Source of the DNA: Brugia malayi
Taxonomy: Eukaryota; Nematoda; Chromadorea; Rhabditida; Onchocercidae
Direction: 5' to 3'
Length of the DNA stretch: 64,000 nt
NCBI RefSeq assembly: GCF_000002995.4
Contig: NW_025062478.1
Span: forward strand, 9,090,001-9,154,000
Below the pieces are notes generated by a model, which saw only the letters and a list, made by a program, of their open reading frames with translations, did not search any database and had not been told where the DNA came from. A program made the position numbers and the translations under genes. Positions 24,109 through 36,715 of the stretch are shown one piece after another (the stretch's first letter is position 1; each line of letters opens with the position of its first letter).

Positions 24109-27100
24109 ACGAGAAAGAAGGAAGGAAAGAGATGTCACTGCTTATTCGTTTTCTAAGTTTCTTTTTTCTATAATTAATTTTAATAAGCAAATTTTCTAAA
24201 ATCTATGAATGAAAAAAATCAAAACATTATCAACTTCAGGTGTGACACACTTTTGTCGATATGTTTCACCACGATTTATTCGCTCTTTAAAATTTGGTAT
24301 ATCCTTTTTCGAAATCTTTTGCCGTTATGATCTGGCAATATCAAATTTCAAGTCTCATATTTCAGAAAAAGATATGTTATCAGAGCCATTAAACTTGAAG
24401 TTGGGTATAGGAACTATTTTTTTTTTTCAATTATTGTCTATTGGATATTAAAAATTTTTAAAAGTTTTGTTTATAATTTGAAATTTCAACCAACAAAATC
24501 TTAAGTGCATTGAATTTCTTTAAAATTTCCAAATAAATTGCCTTCTCCTCTTTTTGTATTGCTATCGTTTTTTTTTTCTTTGAAAGTTAATTAATGAATT
24601 TCTTTCATAGTTTTTGGAAAATCCTTCATATTTTTTTTATGCTTAGCATCCTTTCAATTTTCAAAAAGAAAATGAAAAACGAATAGTTTTTGTAGTATTG
24701 CAAAAACGAAGTGTTTGGTTTATTGGGAGCGCATTTTTTAAACTATGAAGAATACTGGGCGGAAAGTTGACAGCATTAGTGGACGAAAATTAAATGAAAA
24801 AAATTTGAAGTGCTTTTATTTATCCAATAACATATTGTTTTAGCATGTTGATGTATCATTTATAAACAATAAATAATTATTTAATTAAACTTTTTTTAGA
24901 ATGTTATGAATTTCAACAATTTTTCACTGATAAAATTATGCTAACTGATTTAAATATTTTTTAAAATTGAGTAATTGTTATTCAATGATAGAAGAATTGT
25001 AAAGATTTTTCTGCATATTCTATTTTTTTTATCGGTCATTTTCCATATATTTTGAAAATTGCAACAGATTCCATTCTAATTCCATTCAAAATTTCAAAGT
25101 TTAATTTAGTAAAAGCCTTCTTTTTATTGAAATGGTGTGCAAATATCAATTAAATTTGATAATTGAAAATGATAGATTTAATGTTAATGGAATTGGAATG
25201 AGGAGAGAGAGAGAGGGAGAGAAATTGTATTATTAACAGATATATAAGCCAAGCTGGAAGAGCCAGACTAGTTTCACACTCACTTTCATTAATTAGTCCA
25301 CTGATTATCAAAGGGAATGAGTGAAAAGGTGGAACTAATATTCAATAAATCAATTTATCCCACATCGATCTTTCAAAATCTCTTTTTCAAAGAATTTTTC
25401 TTTTCTTTGTAATTTTTAAATTGTAAGCTTTTAAAAGTAATTTACACCTTTAAATGCCCACAAAAAACTGATAAAGCCATTTGCATGCAATATTTTGAAA
25501 GACTTTTCATATAAAGAATATATATATTTTGATTAGTTCCTCAATCTTCTGCTAGCTTAATGTTTCTAATAATTTCTAATTTCTGCTTAGCTATTCCTAA
25601 TTTACAAAATATTTTAACTATTGAAACACAATTGATGTATTTATTTGTTGCAAAAATTTCTGATTTAAATAACTAAATTTTGAAATAAAAGAAGGAAATT
25701 TCATTCCACTGAACAAACAATTAAAAAAGGAAGAGAAATGAGAAATTTAAAAATAATTCAAATTGTGAAAAACTTCATGGAAAGTCACTAAATATTCATA
25801 ATAATTGTTTTAGAACAAAAAAAATAAGCGAAAGAGAAAAAAAAAAAGATAAAATATACGATCAGTGCAATTTTCTTTTACAACATCAAAAAAATTTTTT
25901 TTTGTTAATTTGCGCTCATGCCACTTTTTCATTTACTATTTACACAAGTTTCAGAAAGACGAGTAACATTTGTTGCTTGATAATTTATTGATGAAAAGAT
26001 AAATTTTAGAAAAAAAAAAACTTTTTTTGTGAAAAAATATAAATAGTTTTTGAAAATACAAAATATAATTTATATTTCAATTAAAAAATTTTCGATTTAA
26101 TTAGGGCAAACTAATATTCTAATCATTTCTGAAAATTTGATAATTTTCTCAAGCTTTTCAGCTTATACTACTTTACTTCTCATCTTCGTTCTTTTTTTTT
26201 TTTTTTTTTACAAATAATCAAAGTTTTAAAATAGGAGATGGATTAGTGATAATTTATTTTGTAGGAATTTTGTAAGAAAAGAAAGTTTTTCGAGTCTCTT
26301 CGACTACTTACTTTATTTTTCATTTTTCTTTTTTTGAATATTAAAATATCTAATTATCTTTAAACTACGATATTTTACTTTTACGTCAAACTTTTTATAC
26401 GCAAATTATTAATTAATATAAAAACTGCAGCATTTAGATTAGTTTCAAAGGATTTCCCCACATTTTTCTTTCATAGAAATGTAAAAGTAAAGAGGAATTG
26501 AAAAAATTTGAATGGTGGACAGACGGATGTGGCTGTCACTTTTATCACAGTTAGCTCTTCGATCATCAAAAAAAAAAAAACGAAAAGAAAACAGTCCACT
26601 ATTCTAGTAATTTATCTATTGTGTCTCAGTGCTACTCATTAACAAAAACGCTTTTATCAACTTAAACTACTTTATATTACCTCACGACAGTCACTATCTG
26701 TTATCATTATTATCACTATGCTATCATATCTTTTCTTAGATACTTTGGACATCATTCTTAATTATATATTATCGGTTTTTAGCTTGTTGAATATTTTTAT
26801 GTTTCGTCTTGCTATTTTACCTTTAGTACTTTCAAAAATCTAATGCAATTACTTTTACTTTTACAGGTGTGAAAAAAAAAATCATTGTAGTTATTGAATC
26901 GATTTTAGCTAGTTGATCAACAAACAATGTGTTGTTTACTTGTAGCTTTCACTCTTGCATCTCTCAGGCATCTAAATTCCATTCAATAGAAAGTAAAATT
27001 ACATCAAAAAGTTATTGTCCTAGTACGGTTGAATTCAAGGAAAAAAAAATGATTTAATTGTTGTTATTTGTTTCATTTTTCACAATTCCATTTGATAAAG

Positions 27101-27393
27101 TTTTTCTCGAGAAATACGACATCGATTAATTCTCACCTTTTCCTCCTCTCCCATATTCTCTTCATTCCCTTTCAATTTCTCTGATAATTTCATTGCTTAT
27201 AAACCTTTAATCATTTTGATATGAAATGCATAAATTTTTTGCTCATTTTATTTCTTTTTTTTTTTTTTTTTTAATTTACGATGACTTTTTCACTAGCAAA
27301 AAATGTGTTATCAGTAAAGCCTTATTGCAAACATTTACGCATCAAACTGTCTGCTTCTATTCGGTGCTATAATGAATAATGATAATGATAATG

Positions 27394-27419
27394 ATACGTG
27401 ATAATTTTTTATCACGTAT
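27394..27419. repeat. Perfect 11-bp inverted repeat with 4-nt loop
   Basis: The arms ATACGTGATAA (27394-27404) and TTATCACGTAT (27409-27419) are exact reverse complements around a TTTT loop. A short run of AATGAT units precedes it. It could form a DNA cruciform or an RNA stem-loop; no flanking gene explains it. Confidence 0.85.
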
Positions 27420-28122
27420 ATTATTGTAATGTTGCATTTAACTAAAAACACGAATAAGACGTAACTTCGTTCATTTAAGACGTAATTTCTAATTCATTTC
27501 AGTTATGTTTTATAATTTCTTATCATAGTTTAAAGTAATTTGAAAATTTTCATATTTGTTTTCAAAGTAAAATTGATATAACTTATGTACCATGTCGAAT
27601 GATAGTTGTCATTGCAAATTAATTTATCAAATTATAATCATACAAGTAAATTGTGATAATTATCTTATATATATACGTAAGATAAGCTAATAAACTAAGT
27701 AAAAGCTCCAGTTTTAAACTTTGAACATTTGTTTAGAATTCTAGAAAGTCAAATATTGAATATTGCTCAATATTGACTATCAATAATTTATGAATGTATC
27801 GTGCTACTTTCTTTTCTTTTTTTCTTTTTGTAAATAAATGTTTGGTGTAGGTTTTTCTAAAATTTTTAAAACTTTTCATAAATCAATGTAAAAAGTGATC
27901 AAGAAAATGAAATAGACAAGATGTTCTGATCGTTACGATCATATCATTTCTTTCTTTCTATAATTATTTAATCCTTCCATCCATTTTTTCCTAATTTTGC
28001 TAATATAATTATTGTTATAATTTGTAGGCATTCTTACATGGCTATATTAATTAAGCAAGGATCAGTAAACAGAACAAAACTTTTCTTGCATTTAAGCACT
28101 CTACGTCGTGCGTCTGCGCCAC

Positions 28123-28175
28123 TGACGTGACATGAGAAATGATATAAAAAACTGACGTGAGATCATGTGACGTGA
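28123..28175. promoter_or_regulatory. Cluster of three TGACGTGA motifs
   Basis: TGACGTGA occurs at 28123-28130, 28153-28160 and 28168-28175, and TACGTCA follows at 28218-28224. The motif resembles CRE/bZIP and UPR-type elements (established knowledge of ATF/CREB and XBP1 sites). The patch is locally GC-richer than its surroundings. It lies about 2.3 kb upstream of the HtrL-like gene. Binding is inferred only. Confidence 0.5.
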
Positions 28176-30471
28176 ATACAAGATGGTACATTAGGTGTTA
28201 AGCCCCTGAAATAGTTTACGTCATTGTATTCATCTGTTCGTAGTAGTTTAAAAATTAAAACATACATGAAAGCATTAAATTAATTTCTCTTAATGTAACT
28301 ATTTTTCAAGTTTTGAAAAGTGAATTTGACGATTTTTGACTACCAAAAAAATATTCTTTTTGTATTTACATTTCGAAACATAAATTTACGATTCTAACTT
28401 CTGAAATTTTTACCCATCGTTTTCAATAAACTGCAGAAGTAATAATTAGCACAATTTTATTATCAGTTTTATTATCATACAATTTGATAATACTGAGACG
28501 ATGTAAATTATTGCTATGAACTTTTTAATATGATTGTTAAATGAAATCAGATGATGTCACAATAAAATACTAGTTAATTAAGCAAATGACAAAATTACCT
28601 TTTGCCTATTTATCATTTTGATTTATAGTTGCCGTATTATCATCAAATACAAAGCAGTGTGGTTTTCAATTTCAAATGTATAAAACCAGCTTAGAATCAC
28701 TTTGTAGTAATCAGTTTTTTTTTTTTTTTATCATAAAAAAGAAAAGCGAAATTAATAACAGTGAAAAGAAACAGAATGAATTTAAGTTTCTTTCATGACA
28801 AAACTTTTGTAAACGAACAATTTTTCATTTCAAGAAAAATGGAAAATTAAAAAGTGGAAAAATCCAAAGTTGTGAATTATATAAATAATGCATCAAGTTG
28901 CATTCAGTAACGTCCCTATTTATTTGCTACGTTATTTATTTATTTTTTTTTGATTAAATAAATCAATTTTAGAGTCGATATGAAGAAAAACATTATGTGA
29001 CATTTCGATATGACATTCTCGTAAGTAATTCATTTTTTCCTCTTCCTTTCCTTAAAAAACTAAAAGATTAAAAATTTTTTTTGATATACATATTTTGTTT
29101 TCATTTTTGAGCTTGAAGTTTTAGCTTAAAAATGGTATTCAATTGAATAGAATAGCACTGCAACATTTTCAAAAGATTTAATTAATTAAATCAAAAGAAA
29201 TCCGCTCGTTTGTCAATAAATCAATCTTTTCAATAAAACTGAATGTATTTCACACATAATCACTTCCCATTTTGCATTCGAGACTGCTCCCAATACCAAT
29301 GTGAAATGATTAGCAAAAAAACATAAAATCGAATAACTTTTTAAAAACTCGAGAAAAGCACAACAATTAAAAATTATTGTATTTTACATTTAACAAAGTT
29401 TAAAGTGTAGCTAACAGGATAGTTTGAATCAAGGGACTCGGCAAAGTCAATCTGAACTAAAGTTAAATAAGACTCAAAGTTTGTTTATTTTATATTGGCG
29501 TAGTCTTTACAATTCAATAAGTAATAAGTCCATAAATATGATAGGCTAATGTTCCAAATTGATAACAAATGTTATTGCAAAAAATATTGATGGAAGTTCC
29601 AGAAATTTTCCACGAAATCCTATTAAAGTACATGAACAGATGGTTAAAATTATAACTTTTGGAATTATAACAAAAATACTTTAAACAGTTGGAAAGAAAA
29701 CGATATTTTGAGAATGAATAAATAAACTAATTAATACCTTTATTATAAGTTAAACAACATTTTTATGACTTAGTTTCTCGTATATCTGACTTCTGCGATA
29801 GGCGGAAAAAACAATGTTTAATATGAAGAAACGATGTGTAATTGCTCAAATAAAACTCAATAACTCGAATTTTTAAAAACTAAAATTAAAAAAAAATTCC
29901 AATTTTAACTGAATAAATAAATTTGCAAATCATTTTTATCATTTAATCATCAGTCACTCTCCATAATTTTTCTCCGTATGAATTTTAAAATTAAATTTAA
30001 TGCCTATTTAATTAATGATAGGAAATATTACCAGAAATGTCGAAAGAAAGAAACAATGTAAAAAGTTAAACAGGTCAGTCTGTAACTTAGCAATGTAATA
30101 ATTTTAAAATTTGAGGTACATATTACGAAAAGAAAGTATTTACTGCAATTTAGTATTAAAATGAGAAATATTATATACAAAGTTGAATTTAGATATTAAT
30201 TAACAAATGCAATTAGATTAAATTTTAATACTTCAAAAATTTGAAGAAGCGAAAGACATTTTAAGATGGTTTAATATATTGAAAGAGATACTGAAAAGTA
30301 GTGTAATGATGAGATCAAATTTCAGATTTATCAAATTATAAAAGACTCAGTGATTAAGTCAAGAATTCAAGCAGTGTAAGAGATTGTAGTAACTTTAAAA
30401 CAAAAGAAAAAAAAAAAACATAAAGTTTATGATAGAGTAAATTGGATGGATGGGTGGTATACTGTGGAGGA

Positions 30472-32183
30472 ATGAAGTTTTACGTTATTTGGCTTATCAT
30501 CGGATTACTGACGATCGTTATATTATCAAATCTGTTCGTCGTCTATAATATTATCAAAACATTCATATTCAATCAAGTATGAATTGTTATTTATTTACTG
30601 TTAATTTGATTATATTAATTTAATAAATGAATAATTAATTAAGTAAAGCAAAAGTGATTAATCGAATAATCTGCCACTTTGTTTTTCTATTTTTATCTTT
30701 GAAAGAATTTTAAAAGAATTGAAAGAATGAAAGATCAAAAATGCTAATTGTGATAACAAATTGCAACAGAAATGATTGAATAATCGAATAATCGCATACG
30801 CTTCATTTATTTTTTTGTAAAATAATGAAAAAAATTATTATTTATCAAACTAATTAGTCTTACTTATGGTATTTAAGTAATGCTTGAATAGAATTTCATA
30901 TTGTTTATTGTTAATAAATATTGATTTCACAGAGTAAAATCAAATTGGTAACAGTTTCAACGACAACTCAAAAGTACGTTAATAGTATTCGATCAGGAAG
31001 AATTTATGGTTTGTTTTTCAGATAAAAAAGAAATTAAACATTTTCTTAATTTTTTTTTTTAATTTAAAATAAACAAATATTTCATTTTTTCAAGAATTGA
31101 TTTTTGTTTCTTGGAAAATATACAAATTATCAAACTTATATAATCACTCATAATATAATTGATTATATAAACTATACATGAACTACCGCTTTTTACGATC
31201 TATCATACTTCATCAGTTCTTACCATTTCATTTTCCTCAGTTATCGTTGACCACAATGAAACCTGAAATTCAGATCTTTTATTTTGAGTTCAAATTTCTT
31301 TATGCCATCTATTCATATTACCATTACGAATTCAGGTAGAGAATCAGAATCCAAAAATTGAATCAAACCGTGCAAGTTTGCTAAAAAATTTTGACTAACT
31401 ACAAAAATTGATTTGTTCATTCCTAATGCTTTTATATTTTTAAATTTACAAATCTTGTCAAAATTTCATTTGATACAAAAATTTTTACAAACAATGCAAT
31501 ATCAAATATTATTATAATTGGGAATGATATCAGATGCAATTGTGGATTCGCCCACAACATTGAAACATCGACATCGATACAAATTTAATAAGAAACTTGG
31601 GAAGTATATAAGGATTAAGAAACCAGGACTGGAACAAACTAGCAAACAAAATTTGAGTTTAACAAATTCGACTATCGATCCGGCATCTAACTTCTACGTT
31701 ACGGTGAGATATAGATGGTAGAGATATTTTCAGAGAATTGATTGATAAGAGGAAGAGAGAGAGATAAACTATGAGAGAGATGTGATATGTTGGTTTCATT
31801 TGATGAATTGGAAATTGTAATCTTAAATTTAATTTATACAATTTACAAGTTTATATTTTAAGCAATGAATTTTATGATTACTTACCAAAATTATTATTTA
31901 TCGATATAAATTATTTCTGAAAATTTTGAAAGACTAATAAATAATCTACCAATATTTAAAAATATTTCAGAATCGAACAATAACTGATGCTAACAATATT
32001 GGTTTCTCATTCGTATCTGATACATCAAACATATTTACAAATGAAACTACAAAGAAGCCATTCATTTCAAGTATTTTTGATCTTCGTTCTTCTCATACTG
32101 CTATAACAACATCAAAAATATCAACAAAATCATCAACAACAGCAACAACAACAGCAACAACAACAACATCAACAACAACAGTA

Positions 32184-32216
<33 letters not shown>

Positions 32217-32235
32217 GCAACAACAACAACATCAG

Positions 32236-32271
<36 letters not shown>

Positions 32272-35157
32272 TACCACCTATTATTGCAGGTATAGTTATA
32301 ATCATTATCTCTTCTGCTAGTATTAGAAATAAACAACTGTTTCCAATACTTCAGGAAGTACCATTCCACTAAGAAGGATTTCACCTCCTAACAGATTGCA
32401 TCAACAGAAGCAACAACAATCTAAATTAACAGCGACAAAATCTCAATTTTCACCACTATCATCTACTCCATCATCGATATTTTCATTATCTCTGTTATCA
32501 TCAACGTTCGAACCGTTATCTTCACTTCCTGTCAAATTACGATTACCGAACACGGAAAAGCATGTTGATTTATCAAAGAAAAGTAGAACTTTCATTGCTT
32601 GCATGTCGGATTTTGTTATTAAATACAGATAACTACGCATTGCCAAGTTACACCTTAATGTTCTCATCTTTTAAGGTCAAAAGTTTTTGGGAATATCAAC
32701 GGAAATACAAGCAAAACTGCAAACCGAGGAATTGCAGCAACCTTCATCATCCACCAAAATTATTGCCCATCCTCGATTTACTGTTTTACAAACAACATTA
32801 AAACTGCACCAGGAACAAGCTCGTAGTCAGGACATATTGAATCATTTAAAATCGGTGGAATCTTTAGAATATACTACGAAAACATCACTAAAGTAAGATT
32901 TCGGATTTAAACAAGTAATCGGTAGTGAATTAATTTTTAAATAGATATTGAAGAGCTGAAGGACAAATCAATTCTAAAACATTTAACAACATATACTTCA
33001 GTCCATACATACTTCAAAAGTTAACAGTTGAAAAAATTTTTAATTTTAATAAAAACAAAACTTCTAAATATCTTCCACATGCACAATAATCTTTAAATGA
33101 AAATAATAGGTAACGTATGCACTGATAAATTCAAAACTAAAAGTGTATTGAAGATGATTTTAGGGTCACAGAATCAGATTTTACTTTAGTAACAGCTCTA
33201 CTGGATATCGGAAGAGGTGACTGGTGGGAGTATCGTCGTCCACTGGAAAGTTATTATGGTTTCTTGCAAAATCTACTAAAGCTAAAAGTTAATTTAATCA
33301 TTTTTGTTGATCAAAAAAGCATAAAACATGTTTACACTCAAAGGAAATTATATCATTTGGAGCATATCACTGAGGTAAGTGCTACATTCTTGATCAAATG
33401 AATTCTATTAAAAGATATGAATTTGAATTAAAAAAAAAAAAAATGATACTTTTATTATCATTTACACTCTCACTATTAGTTATGCATATCAAAACTTTTG
33501 ATTAATATCATTTAACTAAATTATCGAACGCGGCATGTCAAACGATTAGCAAAAATATAAATTTGAAAATTAAAATTTGAAGGTAATTCCAATTACTTTG
33601 GCTGAACTTCCACTCTATCGATATATGAAAACGGCAATGCAAATAATATCAGATGAACGAAATGATAAACGTTGGGATCAGCAATGGGATCGTTCTATGA
33701 GTTCACATCCAGAAGCAAAAAGTGCTAAATATGATATATTGGTTAATTCCAAATCGTATTTCTTGTACAATGCCTCGGTAAATTTTTTAAAACCAATCGC
33801 AGAGTAAAATTTTAGCAAATTTAAAACTTCTAAAAATCAATTTTCTTATTCATCATACCTATGAAAGTTGTTTAAAACAATGAGTAAATCAAATTGGATA
33901 CAATTGAATTTACTATTTAAATATTGCAAAATTCTAATAAATATTAAATTGCTAAAAATATTTTGCAAATTTACATTTTATAAAATAAAATGGAGAAAAA
34001 AAGAAAACAAAATCAAAAACATCAAGAATTGATTACTAAAAGATTATTGAAATTCTATTCAAAGTTCTAATTTCATTCTCAATTATTTTAGATAAATAAT
34101 CCATTCAAAAGTGAATTTTTTGCATGGTTGGATGCAGGTTATGCGCATGGTAATCAATCTATATTTCCGCCATCGTTTTACTGGCATCCTACGTTGATAC
34201 GTGGAAAAATTTCCCTCATTAAGGTAATCAATCATCTATCCGTCAATTTTCTCACTTTTTCAATCTTATAAATGCAAAATTTACATTCCGACCATCATTA
34301 TTTGAATTAAATACTAGGCATTTTTTAAAAATATGTATAAGATGAACTGATTTTTTAAGCATTCAATTAATGAGTTCTTCGTTATTGCGATAAGGACGTT
34401 TATTAGTAATACAATATAAGAGGTTAATGAGATCTACCTGAAAAATGGATAATGTGAGTAAATCAATATTCGCAGATCTGAAGATAGTTCAAATTCAGAG
34501 ACTCTATCGTCAAATGGATAAGGAATAAGAGAGGTACCTGTATTTCATCAGGTAATAACTATTATGGGGAAGAGAGTTTCTTAGGAACAAGGGAAATTCA
34601 TATAACACTTGAACTCTTCGTAGAATCATGGAATAACGAATTGTCATTATATTTAACAAACATTCTATGGAATATATAATTTAGTTCAGGTGACACCGTG
34701 GTATGACAATATATCACGATATACGCTTGCTGATTTGTATCGCAAGAACTGGGCTGTAGTAAGTGGAGGTTTCCTTGGTGGTGATATCTATTCGCTAAGT
34801 CGTTTTCATCAACTATATCATCAAATGGTTGTCGACTTAATTAACCGGAAATACGTTGACGATGATCAGGTAGCTCTGTTTATTTTGAAGTTATTATAAA
34901 AAACGGTGCATTTATACGTCAAATTACGTTAAATTTGTTATTTGGTACGCTTAATTGCGTACGCTTAATATTTTAACAGTGTAAGCATTTTTGCATCTTT
35001 AATCGTAATGAACATCTAAGCAAATGTTAGACTTTTGTTCGGTCGATGTCACAAAATGTCATTTCAGACAACTCTCGTACTGATTATTCAGCAACATCCA
35101 TCACTGTTCAATGTGGTACATGGAGATTGGTTCGATGCATTCTATTTATTTCCATAA
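30472..35157 (+). CDS. HtrL/YibB-type type II membrane protein with Thr-rich stalk
   Basis: Eleven exons are inferred: 30472-30576, 30933-30984, 31534-31703, 31971-32289, 32355-32582, 32676-32892, 33164-33374, 33583-33777, 34092-34223, 34690-34869 and 35068-35157, giving 632 residues. Residues about 5-25 form an uncleaved signal-anchor, so a Golgi or surface lumenal orientation is likely. Residues 154-209 are almost pure Thr with Ser/Ala, a mucin-like stalk, followed by a Ser/Pro-rich linker. From residue 364 the domain matches HtrL_YibB: TLVTALLDIGRGDWWEYRR, LIIFVD (ending D413), FFAWLDAGYAHG (508-519), WAVVSGGFLGGD (564-575) and HGDWFDAFYLFP at the end. This family is glycosyltransferase-like, with D-rich motifs that may bind a nucleotide sugar, but its reaction is not established. 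Exon 2's donor (GTATTC) and exon 5's donor (GTAGAA) were chosen by phase. Confidence 0.87.
32103..32270. repeat. ACA-rich trinucleotide tract encoding Thr stalk
   Basis: Imperfect ACA repeats with TCA, GCA and GTA interruptions lie wholly inside exon 4 of the HtrL-like gene. They keep the frame and encode about 56 Thr/Ser/Ala residues. Such triplet tracts often vary in length between individuals. Confidence 0.92.
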
Positions 35158-36715
35158 CTAAAATTAATGCTCATTATGTGAAGGACATTGTGTTTTAAGC
35201 TTTTTTTATTTGAAAAAAATTCAATGAGAAACTTAAGATATTGAGTATTAACAATTAAGCAAATCAGATATGTCAATAAAATTTCAAATAATTTTCAATT
35301 TCTCTATTAATCTTAGATCACATTTGTTGTTAGCACTGAAACACACTCTGGGACCTTATGTTTAATTTCTATTTTTGTTTCTTTGATATGACAGTTATAA
35401 ACAAGAATGAAATATATTTCTCGAAGCATATTTTGTTCTTGCTTATGTCAAGCTAATTGTTAGAAAAACACTCGTCAATAGCAATGTTTGTAACATTATT
35501 AGGTAATCTTTCTTCTTCCTCTTTTGAAACTTCAATTTCACTTTTTTCTTACTATGAGAAATCAATTTTATTTTTTATTCAATTTTGCTGTTTTGTTGTG
35601 TACTAAATCACTGTCTTCATTTACTATAATTTGCTTATCATAACTGCCAATGAGAGACATTCTCTAAAAGTGAGATAGAACATACGGCTGAAAATCAGGA
35701 ACAAAGTCAAATTTAAGAAAAATAATTGATCACTTCTCAAATATAGCGTCAGAACTAAATAGTGGAAAAGTAATAAATTTGTGCTTGAGAATTAAATTTC
35801 CATCCATCAAAAGGGAATAACAGTGAAACAGCAACTGATTTCACTCTCTGCTTTATACATCACAACATTTCACTGAAAAGATTCAAAACTGTGGCCTTTA
35901 ATCAATCAACGATCTATTCATTTGCATTTAATATTTTACTGCCCTTTCTTTTTTGTCTTTTGCAATGCCAATTTCATTGTTATTTTTCAAAGTCATTTGA
36001 AATATGTATTATACTGCCAATTTTATAATCCTCATTAAACATGTTGTACAATTTTTTAATTTAGCTAAACAACTTCCTAATAAATGAATAATTCCTCAAT
36101 TTTTTGTTCAATAAAATTTGCTTACATTATTTGCATGACGTTTCTTGTAGAACAACACGCTTTCCGAACAAAAAAATTTGTAGACATTTAAGCATAATTT
36201 CTTCACATAGCTAAACTGTGAAAGAATTGAACCCAATCTAACTGATTATAGACATTTTTGCTTCCCGAAAATGGGACAAAATGGATTTAACACGAAATGT
36301 TTGAGAAAATTGGATATCCTCACTGGTACCAATTCTATACTACTATCAAGAAAAAATTTAAAATTTCTGCTTTTTGTAACATATAGAATATGAAATAAGG
36401 TGTTAATAAAAATAGCTATTCAAAATTGATTACCTTCTATTCTGAAGTATATAACTGTAAGGAAACAAGACATAACTTTTTATATACCTGCACTGAACTG
36501 ATAACAATAAAACTTTAAAAATCTGGGAACATCGAGAAAACATTGATAAAATGCAACCGTTTTCTATATGTCTAAATTTCATTTATTTTCTCATAGTTTA
36601 CACAGATTCACTATTATCAGAAAATAAATTTGAGCAAACATGATACAAGGAAACAAAATTTAATTTAGTTTACTAACATCTTTCCAGATGAAACAAACGC
36701 GCAACATTAAGGACT
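35158..36715. other. Intergenic, between convergent genes
   Basis: The two flanking genes converge here, so both 3' UTRs should lie in this 1.5 kb. No coding exon or RNA gene was recognised. Confidence 0.5.

Larger units (their letters stand above)
20590..30471. other. Nearly 10 kb AT-rich gene-free stretch
   Basis: The interval runs from the SF3B2 start to the HtrL-like gene start. No exon chain with coherent phase or family signal was found on either strand. Homopolymer and GA microsatellites, a perfect hairpin (27394-27419) and a TGACGTGA cluster (28123-28175) stand out. Two open frames near 23848-24156 and 24209-24451 run through low-complexity sequence and look accidental. The stretch may hold distal regulation of the flanking genes or undetected RNA genes. 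Confidence 0.5.

Noticed and set aside
24209..24451. Plus-strand frame of 80 codons in the gene desert
   Set aside because: It is AT-driven, low in complexity at its end, and isolated from any in-phase exon.
32093..32305. Minus-strand Val/Asp-rich frame
   Set aside because: It is the antisense reading of the ACA-rich Thr-stalk tract in the HtrL-like gene.
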